DNA of 64,000 bases from Marinococcus luteus (GCF_900106595.1 NZ_FNNC01000001.1:248001-312000), one strand, 5' to 3'. Numbered from the stretch's first letter, positions 53,087-62,794 are shown. Made by a program: numbers and translations. Notes: generated by a model from the sequence alone, not told the origin.

Positions 53087-55441
53087 GTGATGATAAAAGA
53101 CCAGTTTATTTTATCAGAACGACAACGCAACGCAGTGACCTTTGAAAACCCGCTTCAGCAAATGTATTTATGCGTCTACGTTCTCGAAGACTTTCTGTTC
53201 CGCGTGACGCTGACCAAAGAAAAGCCGGACGTGGATATTCATACGTGGGCGGTGGCCCCCGGGGATACGGAGGTGCCGTTTGAAGGACTTGACCGGAATA
53301 ATATCGCCGGCCTTTTTTCCCTGCCGGACGTTGACGTTACAGCGAGTCCCGGGGAATACGAAATCGAAACTGCTTCGCTGAAGCTGAAAATAAATACGGC
53401 AAGGCTTCACTGCCGCTGGTTCATGAAAACAGGCGCCGGAGAGGAAGACGTGCTTATTGCCGAAGACCGCGATACGCAGGCGTACGCCTTTCAGATTGCC
53501 GAAGCCGCGCCGACCGCCCACTATTTAAAACGGAGCGACAGCGACCGCTACTTCGGCTTCGGCGAAAAATCGGGCGAGGTGAATAAGCACGGGGAGCGCT
53601 TCCGGATGCTCAACATTGACGCCATGGGCTACGATGCTTCGAGGACGGACCCGCTGTACAAGCATATTCCGTACTATATTACGCATTCGCAGGAAACGGG
53701 CGTCGCCTACGGGCTGTACTACGATGATTACAATGAATGCCTGTTCGACATGGGACGGGAAAAAAACCATTACCACGGCCGGTACAGATACTTTGAATCC
53801 CGGTCTGAATATCTGGATTACTATTTCATTCTCGGGCCGGCGGTGGCCGACGTGACCCGGCGGTTTTCGTGGATGACCGGGCGCCCGTCGCTCATGCCGA
53901 AGTGGAGCATCGGCTATTCGGGTTCGGCGATGACCTACACCGAGGCAAAAAATTCGCAGGAGCTGCTGATGAACTTTGTGGAGGACTGCAAAAAGCACCG
54001 TATTGACTGCCGGTCCTTTCATCTGTCATCCGGCTATACCTCGATCGGCTCGAGGCGGCACGTGTTCAACTGGAATTACGACAAATTCCCGGACCCGAAG
54101 CAGTTTACCGACGACTTTCATGAAAGCGGCATCCATGTTATTGCCAATGTCAAACCGACTCTTCTGACCGACCATCCCCAGTTCCAGGAGGTGCTTGATA
54201 ACGATTATATTGTATTGAACAAGTACGATGATCCGCTGTTCGAGCAGTTCTGGGACGGGCTCGGCGTGCATCTGGATTTTACGAACGCGCGCACGGTCAC
54301 GTGGTGGAAGGAGCACGTGAAGCGCCAGCTGCTGGCGAAGGGGATTGACGCCATCTGGAACGACAACAATGAATTTGAGGTGTGGGACCCCGAAGCTGAC
54401 ATTCATTTGTTCGGCCAGGGGGCTAAGTTCCAGCCGTACCGGGCCATTTTCCCGATGCTGATGGCGAAAAGCTCGCTTGAGGCCCAGGTGGAGCATAACG
54501 ACGATCTCCGTCCATACGTGCTCAGCCGCTCCGGAAGCGCCGGACTCGGACGGTACGCCCAGACGTGGACCGGGGATAATTTCTCGAGCTGGAAGACGCT
54601 GAAATACAACATCAAAATGTCGGTCGGGCTCAGCCTGTCGGGCGTGTACAACTTCGGTCATGATACCGGAGGATTTGCCGGCAACGCCCCGGGACCGGAG
54701 CTGTTTCTGCGCTGGGTGCAGAGCAGCGTGTATTACCCGCGGTTTACGATTCACTCGTGGAACGATGACGGCACGGTAAACGAGCCGTGGATGTATCCGC
54801 AGATCATCGACCGGGTGACTGAAGCGATGCGCTGGCACGACCAGCTTGCGGGCTATATATTTTCGCTGCTGTACCACTCGTCTGCGACCTATGAGCCCGT
54901 GATCAAGCCCACGTTTTTCGACTTTGAGGACGACGAACACACGTATGAGGAAAACGACGAATTCATGCTCGGCGAACATCTTCTTGTGTGCACGATGGTA
55001 CGCCCGGAGGAACGGGAGCGCACGGTATACCTGCCGGAGCACGCTTCCGGCTGGTACGACATGTATACCGGCCGCTGGTACAAGGGAGGCTGGGTGGTGA
55101 CGGTGCCGGCGCCGCTTGCCTACACCCCGGTCATGGTGAAGGGCGGGAGCCTGATTCCGGTCGAAGAGAACGAAAAGCACGTGATCGACCTGTATGTGTA
55201 TCCCGGGGAAAACGGGGTAGAGACGTCGTTTACGTATTATGACGACGACGACAGGCGCAAAAATGCGGAGCAGCTGTGGATCACCTGGACCATGGTGCCC
55301 GGCGAAAAGGACATCAGCCTGACTGTTAAAAAGGAAGGGACGTATGACAACGGCTTTACTTCGATGTATGTACGGACGCCTATCGGAGATAACCGGCCGG
55401 TGACCATTAACGGCGTACGCAGGACCTCCTTCACCTGGTAA
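53087..55441 (+). CDS. Glycoside hydrolase family 31 (alpha-glucosidase-like)
   Basis: Retaining exo-glycosidase of family GH31, acting on alpha-glucosides or alpha-xylosides. The 784-residue protein has an N-terminal beta-sandwich (about 1-250; YFGFGEKSGEVNKHGERF near 161), the TIM barrel with the nucleophile aspartate in AIWNDNNEFEVW near 423, the acid/base aspartate in TWTGDNFSSWKTL near 492 and NFGHDTGGF near 522, then C-terminal beta domains. No signal peptide, so it works on imported sugars. The start is GTG at 53087 or the next codon ATG at 53090; AGAGGAG suits the GTG slightly better. It is monocistronic. Confidence 0.92.
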   Translation: MMIKDQFILSERQRNAVTFENPLQQMYLCVYVLEDFLFRVTLTKEKPDVDIHTWAVAPGDTEVPFEGLDRNNIAGLFSLPDVDVTASPGEYEIETASLKLKINTARLHCRWFMKTGAGEEDVLIAEDRDTQAYAFQIAEAAPTAHYLKRSDSDRYFGFGEKSGEVNKHGERFRMLNIDAMGYDASRTDPLYKHIPYYITHSQETGVAYGLYYDDYNECLFDMGREKNHYHGRYRYFESRSEYLDYYFILGPAVADVTRRFSWMTGRPSLMPKWSIGYSGSAMTYTEAKNSQELLMNFVEDCKKHRIDCRSFHLSSGYTSIGSRRHVFNWNYDKFPDPKQFTDDFHESGIHVIANVKPTLLTDHPQFQEVLDNDYIVLNKYDDPLFEQFWDGLGVHLDFTNARTVTWWKEHVKRQLLAKGIDAIWNDNNEFEVWDPEADIHLFGQGAKFQPYRAIFPMLMAKSSLEAQVEHNDDLRPYVLSRSGSAGLGRYAQTWTGDNFSSWKTLKYNIKMSVGLSLSGVYNFGHDTGGFAGNAPGPELFLRWVQSSVYYPRFTIHSWNDDGTVNEPWMYPQIIDRVTEAMRWHDQLAGYIFSLLYHSSATYEPVIKPTFFDFEDDEHTYEENDEFMLGEHLLVCTMVRPEERERTVYLPEHASGWYDMYTGRWYKGGWVVTVPAPLAYTPVMVKGGSLIPVEENEKHVIDLYVYPGENGVETSFTYYDDDDRRKNAEQLWITWTMVPGEKDISLTVKKEGTYDNGFTSMYVRTPIGDNRPVTINGVRRTSFTW

Positions 55442-55450
55442 CGAAATGTC

Positions 55451-55496
55451 AAAAAGCTCAGGAGTTTGTCAACATTGACACTCCTGAGCTTTTTTA
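55451..55496 (+). terminator. GH31 gene terminator
   Basis: Long hairpin: AAAAAGCTCAGGAGT (55451-55465) pairs with the complementary stretch 55480-55494, with a further TGTCAA/TTGACA stem inside, then Ts. Confidence 0.88.
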
Positions 55497-55582
55497 TGCG
55501 CTTCGGTCCAGGCTGCTGGGAGTTGTGGGGGTCACCAGCGGGAGAGGCCAGCATAGATGTTCCCCCTTGTACGTTACCGGTA

Positions 55583-55825
55583 TCAGCTTTGGGCACGGGA
55601 GCCCTGAGTGCAATAACTTTTCCAGGAAGGAAAAAGATGCTGCGCTTCTGAGAGAAAATGAACGGCCAAGCCGGCTGTAGCGAATGGATATATGCTTTGG
55701 AACAACCGCTCCTTATTATTGTGGGTGGCTACCCAGTGGCCCTCCCGGTATTTAGAGAGACTGACCGGTGTGCCTATTACGATTTCTCTTCCATAAATGG
55801 CATATCCAAAAACGGTGGAATTCAC
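55583..55825 (-). CDS. Small hypothetical protein
   Basis: Eighty-residue product that I do not recognise. GTG at 55825 follows AAAGGAG nine bases away, which is the main reason for calling it. It begins with a strand-like MNSTVFGYAIYGREIVIGT and contains no signal peptide. The preceding minus-strand gene ends in a terminator just upstream of this ribosome site, so a promoter would have to overlap it; transcription may instead be readthrough. It could be a spurious frame. Confidence 0.45.
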   Translation of the reverse strand: MNSTVFGYAIYGREIVIGTPVSLSKYREGHWVATHNNKERLFQSIYPFATAGLAVHFLSEAQHLFPSWKSYCTQGSRAQS

Positions 55826-55849
55826 GATGGATCGCTCCTTTCAAAGCAT

Positions 55850-55881
55850 AAAAAAGTCATTCCTTCCCGTGGAAAGGAATG
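55850..55881 (-). terminator. Terminator of the GT8 gene
   Basis: CATTCCTT (55858-55865) and AAGGAATG (55874-55881) form an eight-bp stem; on the minus strand it is followed by T6. Confidence 0.75.
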
Positions 55882-55981
55882 CCCTGAAAAACAGCTTTTT
55901 GGCTTTTTTTCGGTCATAAAGCTATAGATGTTTGTCATTGCAGTGTTCTAATGTAATTAAGAAAAAGTGAGGTTCCGGTTC

Positions 55982-56836
55982 TCACTGCGGCAGGGAGAGA
56001 GTCAGCATGGACATCCACCAGTGCCGGTAATACTCGTATTCGTATTTGTACGGGTGGGGACAATAGGAATGCCAGGGCTTAACCGGCCCATTAAAATGAG
56101 CGATAGCGGGAGAGCGGATCGCTTCTATAATCTGCTGGCCGGAAGCGTCTGCGGGAAGCGGTTCTGTGAACATGTCAGTTGTCGTATTCCATTTGGGATG
56201 GAGAGGGTGCTGTTTGTTGAAAAGCAAAGCATTCAGGGCGTATTCAAGAGTAGGGATTTTATTTTGTTTGTGCCTTTTTATATACGAAAAAAGAGTGTCA
56301 GACAGGCGTTCTTCTCTCCACTTTGGTGCATTGATCATGAGCACGCCGGTGTTAAAATATTTGTATTTTTTAGGAATACTTTCTATAGGAGTCCGGGGCG
56401 GTTCGTCAATATAATCGGTTGCTGCCACTAAAAAATCGTCCGGGTGTTCTTCCCAGAGAGAAGTCACGTCTTCCCGGACCACTGTATCTGCATCAATGTA
56501 CAGAAGCCGTTCCGCTGAAGGATCCACGACGTAGGGAAGCAGTAAACGGCAGTAATCGACAGCAGATAAGTGACGTGCATGTTCGGGAGCAGACCAGTAA
56601 ATATGGGGCAGGGACAAGTCTTCCACAGCAATAAGATGAATCTCTGAGTGAAAATAGTCCGCTATTTGCTGCAGGTAGCTTTTGTTTTTCTCAGAAAGTC
56701 CAGTATCGATAATACAAAATGAAATGTCGGCAGCACGGGCAGTGTGATGAAGAAGAGAGGTGATCATGACGCTTAAACATTCCCCGTAATGATTGTCGGC
56801 GATGGAAGCGATAACGTACTTTTGAGTGCTGTTCAT
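55982..56836 (-). CDS. Glycosyltransferase family 8 protein (GspA-like)
   Basis: Retaining GT-A glycosyltransferase of family GT8 (284 residues). The metal-binding DAD motif is in LLYIDADTVV near residue 115; FNTGVLMINAPKW near 165 and AHFNGPVKPWHSYC near 252 are the usual GT8 C-terminal motifs. B. subtilis GspA, a sigma-B general stress protein, is of this type; the neighbouring UspA and Hsp20 genes support a stress link, but I did not find a sigma-B promoter. ATG at 56836 follows AAAGGAGCAAT. Acceptor and donor sugars are unknown. A terminator lies about 100 bases after the stop. Confidence 0.9.
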   Translation of the reverse strand: MNSTQKYVIASIADNHYGECLSVMITSLLHHTARAADISFCIIDTGLSEKNKSYLQQIADYFHSEIHLIAVEDLSLPHIYWSAPEHARHLSAVDYCRLLLPYVVDPSAERLLYIDADTVVREDVTSLWEEHPDDFLVAATDYIDEPPRTPIESIPKKYKYFNTGVLMINAPKWREERLSDTLFSYIKRHKQNKIPTLEYALNALLFNKQHPLHPKWNTTTDMFTEPLPADASGQQIIEAIRSPAIAHFNGPVKPWHSYCPHPYKYEYEYYRHWWMSMLTLSLPQ

Positions 56837-56896
56837 ATTGCTCCTTTCATGAAAACAATATAAAGAAGCCTGGAAGCCATGCGCCGCCCCCGATAC

Positions 56897-57802
56897 TTAC
56901 GGCAGGGGACGGTGTTGGTTCCGTACCACCAGGACATCGCAATGGGCTTTTCGCACAGTCTCCTCAGAAACACTGCCGAGGATGAGCCTCCGGGCACGGC
57001 TGATGCCTGAAGCTCCGGTGACAATCAGGTCAACGTGATATTTTTTGGCGGCACTGGCGGGAATTATTGTTTTCGGCGCCCCGTGCTCAACAGAAAATTG
57101 AATGGATTCCAGCACCGGCTTTTCGGCTTCGCTTAAGGTGCGGTACCTGTCGAGCAGTTCGCCGGCCCGCTTTTTGTAAATGCTTATGATGTCTTTGGAA
57201 TAAGGCTCGACGGAAGACAGCGACGGGGTATTTAATACATAGGAGACCTGGGCCTGGCTGTGATGCCTTTTGGCCATATTCAGTCCGGCGTAAAAGGCAC
57301 TTGTGGCGGTTTCGGACCCGTCCACGGCAATCAAAATCGATCGATAAAGTGCTGTGGGGTCGCTGTTTTTGATAATCCAGACATCACACGGCGCCCGTCG
57401 GACGATACCGGCAGAAACAGTGCCAAATAGTTTTCTTTCAAAGGTACCGGCGCCGGAGCCTCCGGCAATAATAAGATCTGCCTGAAACTGCTCGGCGATT
57501 TCCTCCGGAATCATCATTTTGGGAAGGCCTTCTTTCAGAAAAACACGTACGTCCCCGAGTCCGGCTTTTTCTGCCTGCTCTTTGCCTTGATGGACGATGT
57601 CGCTTCCCTGTTGTTTTAACGCCTCAAGCATCACATCCGGAGACTGCTTATGGAGTTCCTTGAGGTACTCATGATTAATGACGTGGCATACCGCGAGCAC
57701 ACTGTCGTATGCCAGGGCGAGCTCAATGCCTCTCGTTAAGGCGGCGGACGCTTCTTCAGAGCCATCGAGTGCCACGAGTATACGCCGATAAGGAAGGGGC
57801 AT
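56897..57802 (-). CDS. Tandem-domain universal stress protein
   Basis: Cytoplasmic universal stress protein with two UspA domains (about residues 4-148 and 155-300). Each starts with RILVALDGSE / SILIAVDGSE and ends with the ATP-binding type motif (GGSGAGTFERKLFGTVS and TGASGISRARRLILGSVS), so both halves look able to bind nucleotide. 301 residues. ATG at 57802 follows AAAGGAACG. It lies 32 bases after the Hsp20 gene and is probably cotranscribed with it. Confidence 0.93.
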   Translation of the reverse strand: MPLPYRRILVALDGSEEASAALTRGIELALAYDSVLAVCHVINHEYLKELHKQSPDVMLEALKQQGSDIVHQGKEQAEKAGLGDVRVFLKEGLPKMMIPEEIAEQFQADLIIAGGSGAGTFERKLFGTVSAGIVRRAPCDVWIIKNSDPTALYRSILIAVDGSETATSAFYAGLNMAKRHHSQAQVSYVLNTPSLSSVEPYSKDIISIYKKRAGELLDRYRTLSEAEKPVLESIQFSVEHGAPKTIIPASAAKKYHVDLIVTGASGISRARRLILGSVSEETVRKAHCDVLVVRNQHRPLP

Positions 57803-57834
57803 AGTGCTTCGTTCCTTTCTTCAATCATTCATTA

Positions 57835-58260
57835 TTAATCAATCGGAATAATATGATTGTTTGTTTTAAACTGGACCTCCGCTGGTTTGGGAACGTTTAT
57901 CGTTAATAAGCCGTGGGCGAACGAGCTTTTAATGTGCTGTTTTTCCACTTCTCCAATATAAAAGCGGCGCCGGAAGGAACCATACGTACGTTCTTTTCGA
58001 ATATACCGTTTGCGGTCGTTCTGGGTGTCCAGTTCGTGTTCCTTTTCCCCGCTGATCTCTAAATAGCCGTCGGCAAAGGTGACGGTCAGATCCTGCTTGG
58101 AAAACCCGGGGAGTTCGACTTCAAACAAGTAGTGGTCGTCTTTATCTTCCACATCCACCTGCGGATATGGAAAATCCTCAAAAAGAAAATTCGGTTCTCC
58201 GAGGTGTTCCCACGCCTCCGGAAATAGATTGTCTCTTTTGCGAAAAGGTAATAATTTCAT
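57835..58260 (-). CDS. Hsp20/alpha-crystallin small heat shock protein
   Basis: Small chaperone that holds unfolding proteins (141 residues). The alpha-crystallin domain covers about 38-130: VDVEDKDDHYLFEVELPGFSKQDL written in part, with ELPGF near 51, YLEISGEKE near 71 and the C-terminal HGLLTINVPKP near 117 (A/G-x-L-x-x-x-P). The tail has no I-x-I motif; it ends NHIIPID. ATG at 58260 follows AAAGGAGG. First gene of an apparent hsp20-usp pair. Confidence 0.93.
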   Translation of the reverse strand: MKLLPFRKRDNLFPEAWEHLGEPNFLFEDFPYPQVDVEDKDDHYLFEVELPGFSKQDLTVTFADGYLEISGEKEHELDTQNDRKRYIRKERTYGSFRRRFYIGEVEKQHIKSSFAHGLLTINVPKPAEVQFKTNNHIIPID

Positions 58261-58359
58261 GAATGGTTCCTCCTTTTTTTAAAACGAATGGCTTCTCCGT
58301 CAGCTTCACTGGGAGTTTGAATGCCCTGAAAATGCCGATTGATATAAACGAACTTCATT

Positions 58360-58584
58360 TCATTTTTCAGCGTCAGTACACATTTTGCGAATTGTGGTAT
58401 ATAGGAGGTAGAAATAAGAAGCAAGAGCGGTTATCTGCACCACGCGCATTTTGGGACGAATGACCCGTGCGTAAGAAACACCAGTCCACACACCAATAGT
58501 AAATAAGCATAGTTTCAGGACGCCAAAATCCACTAAAGAATAGCTGCGTGCGGCTTCGTGCAGGCGGTCAATGAATCTTTTCAT
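58360..58584 (-). CDS. Small membrane protein
   Basis: Seventy-four residues with two probable membrane helices (about 19-37, FGVLKLCLFTIGVWTGV region, and 48-63, ITALASYFYLLYTTI region), which makes it a hairpin membrane protein of unknown function. I placed the start at ATG 58584, preceded by AAAAGAGG; the open frame extends further upstream but without a ribosome site. It lies about 100 bases upstream of hsp20 in the same direction. The 240 bases beyond its start, up to 58823, hold no clear gene. Confidence 0.7.
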   Translation of the reverse strand: MKRFIDRLHEAARSYSLVDFGVLKLCLFTIGVWTGVSYARVIRPKMRVVQITALASYFYLLYTTIRKMCTDAEK

Positions 58585-58822
58585 GGCGTGCCTCTTTTCT
58601 AATATATATTTTGGAATGTCTCTGGCCTGAAACAAACTCCTGTAACATGAGCGGCGAAAACAGCTCTTCTTCAGTATTAGGGCGCCCCGGCGAACTTTGG
58701 CCTTTTGACGGAGCGGACGCCGCAGCCTGGTATTGGAGGCAGCCAAGAAGCTGGGTTTCAGTTCAAAAGTGTCCGGTAATGGCTTTTCGGGATATCCGGT
58801 GGAGCCCTCATTCCTTTAACGC

Positions 58823-59281
58823 TTATTTGGTGATTTTGACCAGCCACTCTTTAGGATGGCAGTCTTTCACTTCGACACGAGTTTCGAAAAAACGTGTTCG
58901 CTCATACAGTCGATGGTATTTTCGAAATAAATAATAGGTCCAGTCTTCGAGGGGCATCGCTGTCTGGTGACTCTCGGGAGCAGAGGTTAGGGAAGCAGCA
59001 CCGTAAAAAAAACGTTTGATTTGTTTGTCGGCATAAAGGGTGGGGGCGTCCAGCGCAATGTGGGCGGCGTAGTTTAAGGTGGAAAGAAGAGGATCATCGG
59101 TAACAAGCGTATATTCCTTCCATTCATGAGGATGGAAGCAGTACATGTAAAAAGGAAGAATCAAAGCAACCTCTTTACTTTGATGAGCGGATTTTATCAA
59201 AGCTTCTGTTTCTGTCGGAATTCGACCATCTGTGGCCTGAAACATCTCTTCGAAAACCGCATGCTTCATTTCATATTTCAT
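58823..59281 (-). CDS. Hypothetical protein, duplicated family, copy 1
   Basis: A 152-residue soluble protein that I cannot name. It shares most of its length with the protein encoded at 60213-60626: both start M-K/N-YEMKHA-FEEM, contain ALxLPFYMY-FHPHEW (near residue 37-54), HIALDAPTL (near 75) and DWTYYLFRKY (near 115). No membrane segment or catalytic motif is obvious. ATG at 59281 is preceded by AAAGGAGACTAATA, identical in the other copy. Copy 1 has an extra C-terminal stretch of about 15 residues. Confidence 0.75.
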   Translation of the reverse strand: MKYEMKHAVFEEMFQATDGRIPTETEALIKSAHQSKEVALILPFYMYCFHPHEWKEYTLVTDDPLLSTLNYAAHIALDAPTLYADKQIKRFFYGAASLTSAPESHQTAMPLEDWTYYLFRKYHRLYERTRFFETRVEVKDCHPKEWLVKITK

Positions 59282-59840
59282 TATTAGTCTCCTTTGCCCA
59301 TTTGAGTATTAACAGAAAGGGAACAGCGGCCATTATGATTAACCACCAATACAGGTTAGAAATGAAAAGTTAACATGCATTGATTGAATAGTCTGAAACA
59401 AGATAATAGGATTAGGTCTTTGATCACTTACTATTTGATTATACTCTTAAAATAGGTAATTTCATGAGTAATAAGACACGGAAAGGAAAATCCGCGACTA
59501 ATTATGCATATAAAATAATTATTTTATTAATTTATTGCTTTAAAGCAGTTATACGCATTTTCAGTAAACGAGCACGTTGATGGAGACTGCTGGGAGTGAA
59601 AAACAGCACCGGCTCCACAAAGATAAATGTTTGGTGTAATAATCATGCCAGAAGGAAAATAAAGTAAATGAATTTGTATAGCGTGTGGGAGTAAAAGAAA
59701 TTTCGATTCCGATCAAAGTAAAAGAGGAATTTATCCAAATGGATGCAGGTTCGTATTATGAGATTGAAGATTAAAGAGAGGCCTTGGGGCGCAGCAGTTT
59801 CGGGAGGCGTCTGAATAAATGATCAGCAGCAAAATGCTGA
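59282..59840. other. Upstream region of copy 1, shared with copy 2
   Basis: The first 350 bases or so (to about 59640) are related to the region upstream of copy 2 (60627-61000): matching stretches include AAAATCCGCGACTAA-TATGCA and a TATAAT box on the minus strand near 59435. A short plus-strand frame (59685-59777) has no ribosome site and is not called. Confidence 0.55.
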
Positions 59841-60065
59841 TCATCCATAAAGAAAATAAGTTCTGGCCCCAAGCGTCAGGGTGTCTTGATTTCCGGGAAT
59901 ATAAAAACGATTGTGGACATAAGAATCTGATAGACGCTGCCGGTGCCATACAGAAACAATGGTGCCGGCTAAAGTTGTTTCAACTAAACAATGGAGAATT
60001 CTGCCCTCTGTTTCTTCAAAAGTCTGGATGCTCCGGGACTGTTTATTGATATAAACGACCTTCAT
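59841..60065 (-). CDS. Small hypothetical protein between the duplicated genes
   Basis: Seventy-four residues, apparently mainly beta (MKVVYINKQSRSIQTF, TTLAGTIVSVWHRQ, TLTLGARTYFLYG). I do not recognise it. ATG at 60065 has a strong site AAAAGGAG eight bases upstream, which supports it. It lies 147 bases after copy 2 and may be transcribed with it. A hairpin of about 12 bp near 59817-59844, AT-rich with GATCAGC / GCTGATC, follows its stop and could terminate it. Confidence 0.65.
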   Translation of the reverse strand: MKVVYINKQSRSIQTFEETEGRILHCLVETTLAGTIVSVWHRQRLSDSYVHNRFYIPGNQDTLTLGARTYFLYG

Positions 60066-60212
60066 AGCAATACTCCTTTTTGCACAAATGCTTGGGCAAA
60101 TAAGTTTTTGAATTTAAATGGAGAAATGTAAGGTGCGTTTTTAACTGGCATGAAAAAATAGCGATTGTAGATTTGTTGCTGATTTTGGCTAATCATCCGG
60201 TATGGGCGTTCT

Positions 60213-60626
60213 TTACTTCGGCACGGTGTTCGAAATGCGGGCTTGTTCATGCAGCTGATAATATTTCCGGAATAAATAATAGGTCCAATCCGGCACAGAC
60301 ATCGCTGTCTGATAGTCTCCGGGAATAGAAGTACTGGAAGCTGCCATGTAGAAAAATCGTTTGATTTGATCGTCGGCACGAAGAGTGGGGGCATCGAGGG
60401 CAATGTGGGCACCATGATTCAAGGCGGAGGGAAGAGGGTCGTCGGCAGCAAGCGTATATTCCGTCCATTCATGAGGATGGAAATAATACATATAGAAGGG
60501 AAGAATCACAGCAACCTCCCTGCTTTGATTGGCGAGTTTTGTGAGAGCTTCTGGCTCAGGCGGAATTCGACCGTGGGCTGCCTGAGACATCTCTTCAAAA
60601 GCAGCATGCTTCATTTCGTAATTCAT
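60213..60626 (-). CDS. Hypothetical protein, duplicated family, copy 2
   Basis: A 137-residue paralogue of the protein at 58823-59281, same direction, 0.9 kb away. The conserved blocks are the same (VILPFYMYYFHPHEW, HIALDAPTL, DQIKRFFY, DWTYYLFRKYYQLHE). It ends about 15 residues earlier. ATG at 60626 has the same ribosome site as copy 1. It gives no hint of function; the duplicate arrangement within a stress-gene region may mean condition-specific expression. Confidence 0.75.
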   Translation of the reverse strand: MNYEMKHAAFEEMSQAAHGRIPPEPEALTKLANQSREVAVILPFYMYYFHPHEWTEYTLAADDPLPSALNHGAHIALDAPTLRADDQIKRFFYMAASSTSIPGDYQTAMSVPDWTYYLFRKYYQLHEQARISNTVPK

Positions 60627-61036
60627 TATTAGTCTCCTTTGCTCGTTCGAGTATTAGCAGTAGGGGGAAATTGTCCACTTAGACTAAATATCGATACAGG
60701 CAGAAACTCAGGAAAAATATAAAAATATTTCTTGAATATCTTAATCGTGATAATAAGAATGGGTCTTAAATCATTTATATCCTCAATTATACGTATGATA
60801 TAGGGAATTACATGAATATAAAGGCTCTATAGAAAAATCCCCGACTAAATATGCACAAGAAATAAATATTAAAAATTTACTACTTTAAAGTATTCAGGTG
60901 TATATTGTTGGGAAACAAGCAGGTTGAAGGAAAAAGATGGCAGTAAAAAATATCAGCAGATTAAAAGATATTTAATGTTGTGTAATAATCCTTCGCCCGG
61001 AAAAAAAGGCCAAAGCTGAAAATTTACGCATCAAAA
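60627..61036. other. Upstream region of copy 2
   Basis: AT-rich, no gene seen. On the minus strand TATAAT lies near 60790, inside a block (ATTCCCTATATC) resembling that upstream of copy 1. It probably holds the promoter of copy 2. Confidence 0.5.
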
Positions 61037-61076
61037 AAGGAAGCACCAAGCGTCTGATTGGCACGCTGATGCTTCC
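61037..61076 (-). terminator. mqo terminator
   Basis: GGAAGCA (61039-61045) pairs with TGCTTCC (61070-61076), with an inner AGCGT/ACGCT stem; T6 follows on the minus strand. Confidence 0.85.
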
Positions 61077-61112
61077 TTTCTATCGTCCTTCTATTGAAAT
61101 GAAGGGTTTTTC

Positions 61113-62609
61113 TTATACTTTCGGTGCCGTCAGCCTGAGGGTGCGCGAGGTGGAATCATGCACCATGTCAAGCAGCTCAGGGTTGTCTTCGAGGGACTTG
61201 CCGTAGGACGGAAGGATTTCCTTCAGCTTCGGCTCCCACGCTTCCAGGTGGTCCGGGAAGCATTTGTTCAGAACTTCGAGCATGATCGACACGGACACGG
61301 AAGCGCCCGGCGATTCGCCGAGCAGGGCCGCCATCGTACGGTCCTCTGCATGAATCAGCTTGGTGCCAAACTGCAGGGCGCCCCGGCCGCCTTCTTCGGT
61401 ATCCTCAATCAGCTGAACGCGCTGGCCGGCGACGAGAAGCTCCCAGTCCTCACTGGACGCATTCGGCACGAAATTGCGCAGCTCCTCCATCCGGTTGTCC
61501 TTGGTCATGCTCAGCTGCTGGGCGAGATACTTGAGCAGCGGTGTATTCTTCGCCCCGGCTGCAAGCATCGTCAGCACGTTCGTCGGCTTGACTGAACCGA
61601 ACAGATCCAGCGCTGATCCCTGTTTCAAAAACTTGGGCGTGAACCCGGCGAACGGGCCGTACAGGAGCGTATCCTTTCCTTCAATATGGCGCCGGTCCAG
61701 GTGAGGGACCGTCATCGGCGGAGTGCCTTCCGGTTCTTTACCGTACACCTTGGAATGGTGTTTTTGGACAACCTCCGGATTGTCGCAGACGAGAAATTCG
61801 CCGCTGATCGGGAAGCCGCCGATATGCCTGCTTTCGGGAATCCTGGTTTTTTGCAGCAGCGGCAGGGCCCCGCCACCGGCGCCGATAAAGGCGAAGGACG
61901 CCGTATGTTCTTCGAGCGTTTCCTTTTCATGGTTTCGCACGTTTACTTCCCACGTGCCGTCTTTTCGCTGGGTAATATCGTTGACGGAATGATTGTAGCG
62001 GATCTCTACATTATCCTGCTTTTCCAGGTTGGCGAGCATTTGGCGCGTCAGTTCCCCGAAGTTAATATCGGTGCCGTGGTCGACCTTCGTGGCCGCTATC
62101 GGCTCGTCGGAGTCGCGGCCCTCCATCATTAACGGAATCCACTGCCTGATTTGTTCGGGATCCTCGGAAAATTCCATGCCCTGAAACTGGGGATGGCCGT
62201 CGAGGGCCTCAAACCGCTTCTTCAGAAAGTTCACGTGATCCTCCCCGTAAACAAAGCTGATGTGAGGGAGGGGACGGATAAATTCTTCCGGACGTTGAAG
62301 GTCGCCCTGGTCCACCAGGTATGCCCAGAGCTGCCTCGAGATCTGGAATTGTTCATTAATTTCAACCGCCCGGCTGGTTTTGAGGGAGCCGTCCGGCTGT
62401 TCGGGGGTGTAGTTGAGCTCGCAGAGAGCCGCGTGCCCGGTGCCGGCGTTGTTCCACTCGTTCGAACTTTCCTGTCCCGCGGAGTCGAGCTTTTCGAACA
62501 GGGTGATGTGCCACTCGGGCTCCAGCTTTTTCAGAAGTGTGGCGAGCGTTGCACTCACGATGCCGGCGCCAACAAGAATTACGTCTGTCGTAGTGTTATT
62601 ATTGTTCAT
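61113..62609 (-). CDS. mqo: Malate:quinone oxidoreductase
   Basis: FAD-dependent, membrane-associated enzyme that oxidises malate to oxaloacetate and reduces quinone, bypassing malate dehydrogenase. The 498-residue protein starts with the dinucleotide fold [17 protein letters not shown] near residue 10 and contains [22 protein letters not shown] in part ([19 protein letters not shown] region near 47), [16 protein letters not shown] near 232, [11 protein letters not shown] near 260 and [14 protein letters not shown] near 430, all typical of Mqo. ATG at 62609 follows AAGGAGG. A cre-like sequence lies just upstream, suggesting CcpA repression by good carbon sources. Confidence 0.96.
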   Translation of the reverse strand: MNNNNTTTDVILVGAGIVSATLATLLKKLEPEWHITLFEKLDSAGQESSNEWNNAGTGHAALCELNYTPEQPDGSLKTSRAVEINEQFQISRQLWAYLVDQGDLQRPEEFIRPLPHISFVYGEDHVNFLKKRFEALDGHPQFQGMEFSEDPEQIRQWIPLMMEGRDSDEPIAATKVDHGTDINFGELTRQMLANLEKQDNVEIRYNHSVNDITQRKDGTWEVNVRNHEKETLEEHTASFAFIGAGGGALPLLQKTRIPESRHIGGFPISGEFLVCDNPEVVQKHHSKVYGKEPEGTPPMTVPHLDRRHIEGKDTLLYGPFAGFTPKFLKQGSALDLFGSVKPTNVLTMLAAGAKNTPLLKYLAQQLSMTKDNRMEELRNFVPNASSEDWELLVAGQRVQLIEDTEEGGRGALQFGTKLIHAEDRTMAALLGESPGASVSVSIMLEVLNKCFPDHLEAWEPKLKEILPSYGKSLEDNPELLDMVHDSTSRTLRLTAPKV

Positions 62610-62634
62610 GGGTTTTCCTCCTTAAAAAAGCATA

Positions 62635-62652
62635 ATTGTAAGCGTTTGCGTT
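62635..62652 (-). promoter_or_regulatory. cre-like site before mqo
   Basis: ATTGTAAGCGTTTGCGTT fits WWTGNAARCGNWWNCAWW except for one base (CG for CA). It lies about 25 bases upstream of the mqo start codon, where bound CcpA could block transcription. Confidence 0.45.
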
Positions 62653-62748
62653 AAGTAATATGGTCATCTGATGACTTGGTATTTATCATAACATAATCTA
62701 AAGGCGGTGCACAGATGGCTGGCACAAAAGAAGTGTATATGTTAAATT

Positions 62749-62764
62749 TACCTAACGTTAGGTA
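62749..62764. promoter_or_regulatory. Palindromic operator of the TetR-type regulator
   Basis: TACCTAACGTTAGGTA is a perfect 16-base palindrome, 30 bases before the regulator start. Its position and form match TetR-family operators, so the regulator probably represses its own transcription and that of the transporter gene. Confidence 0.8.
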
Positions 62765-62794
62765 GGCAATGAATGCAGAAAAGGTGATGATTTA

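Noticed and set aside
59685-59777. Thirty-codon plus-strand frame
   Set aside because: Begins right after an in-frame stop, without a ribosome site; could at most be a gene fragment.
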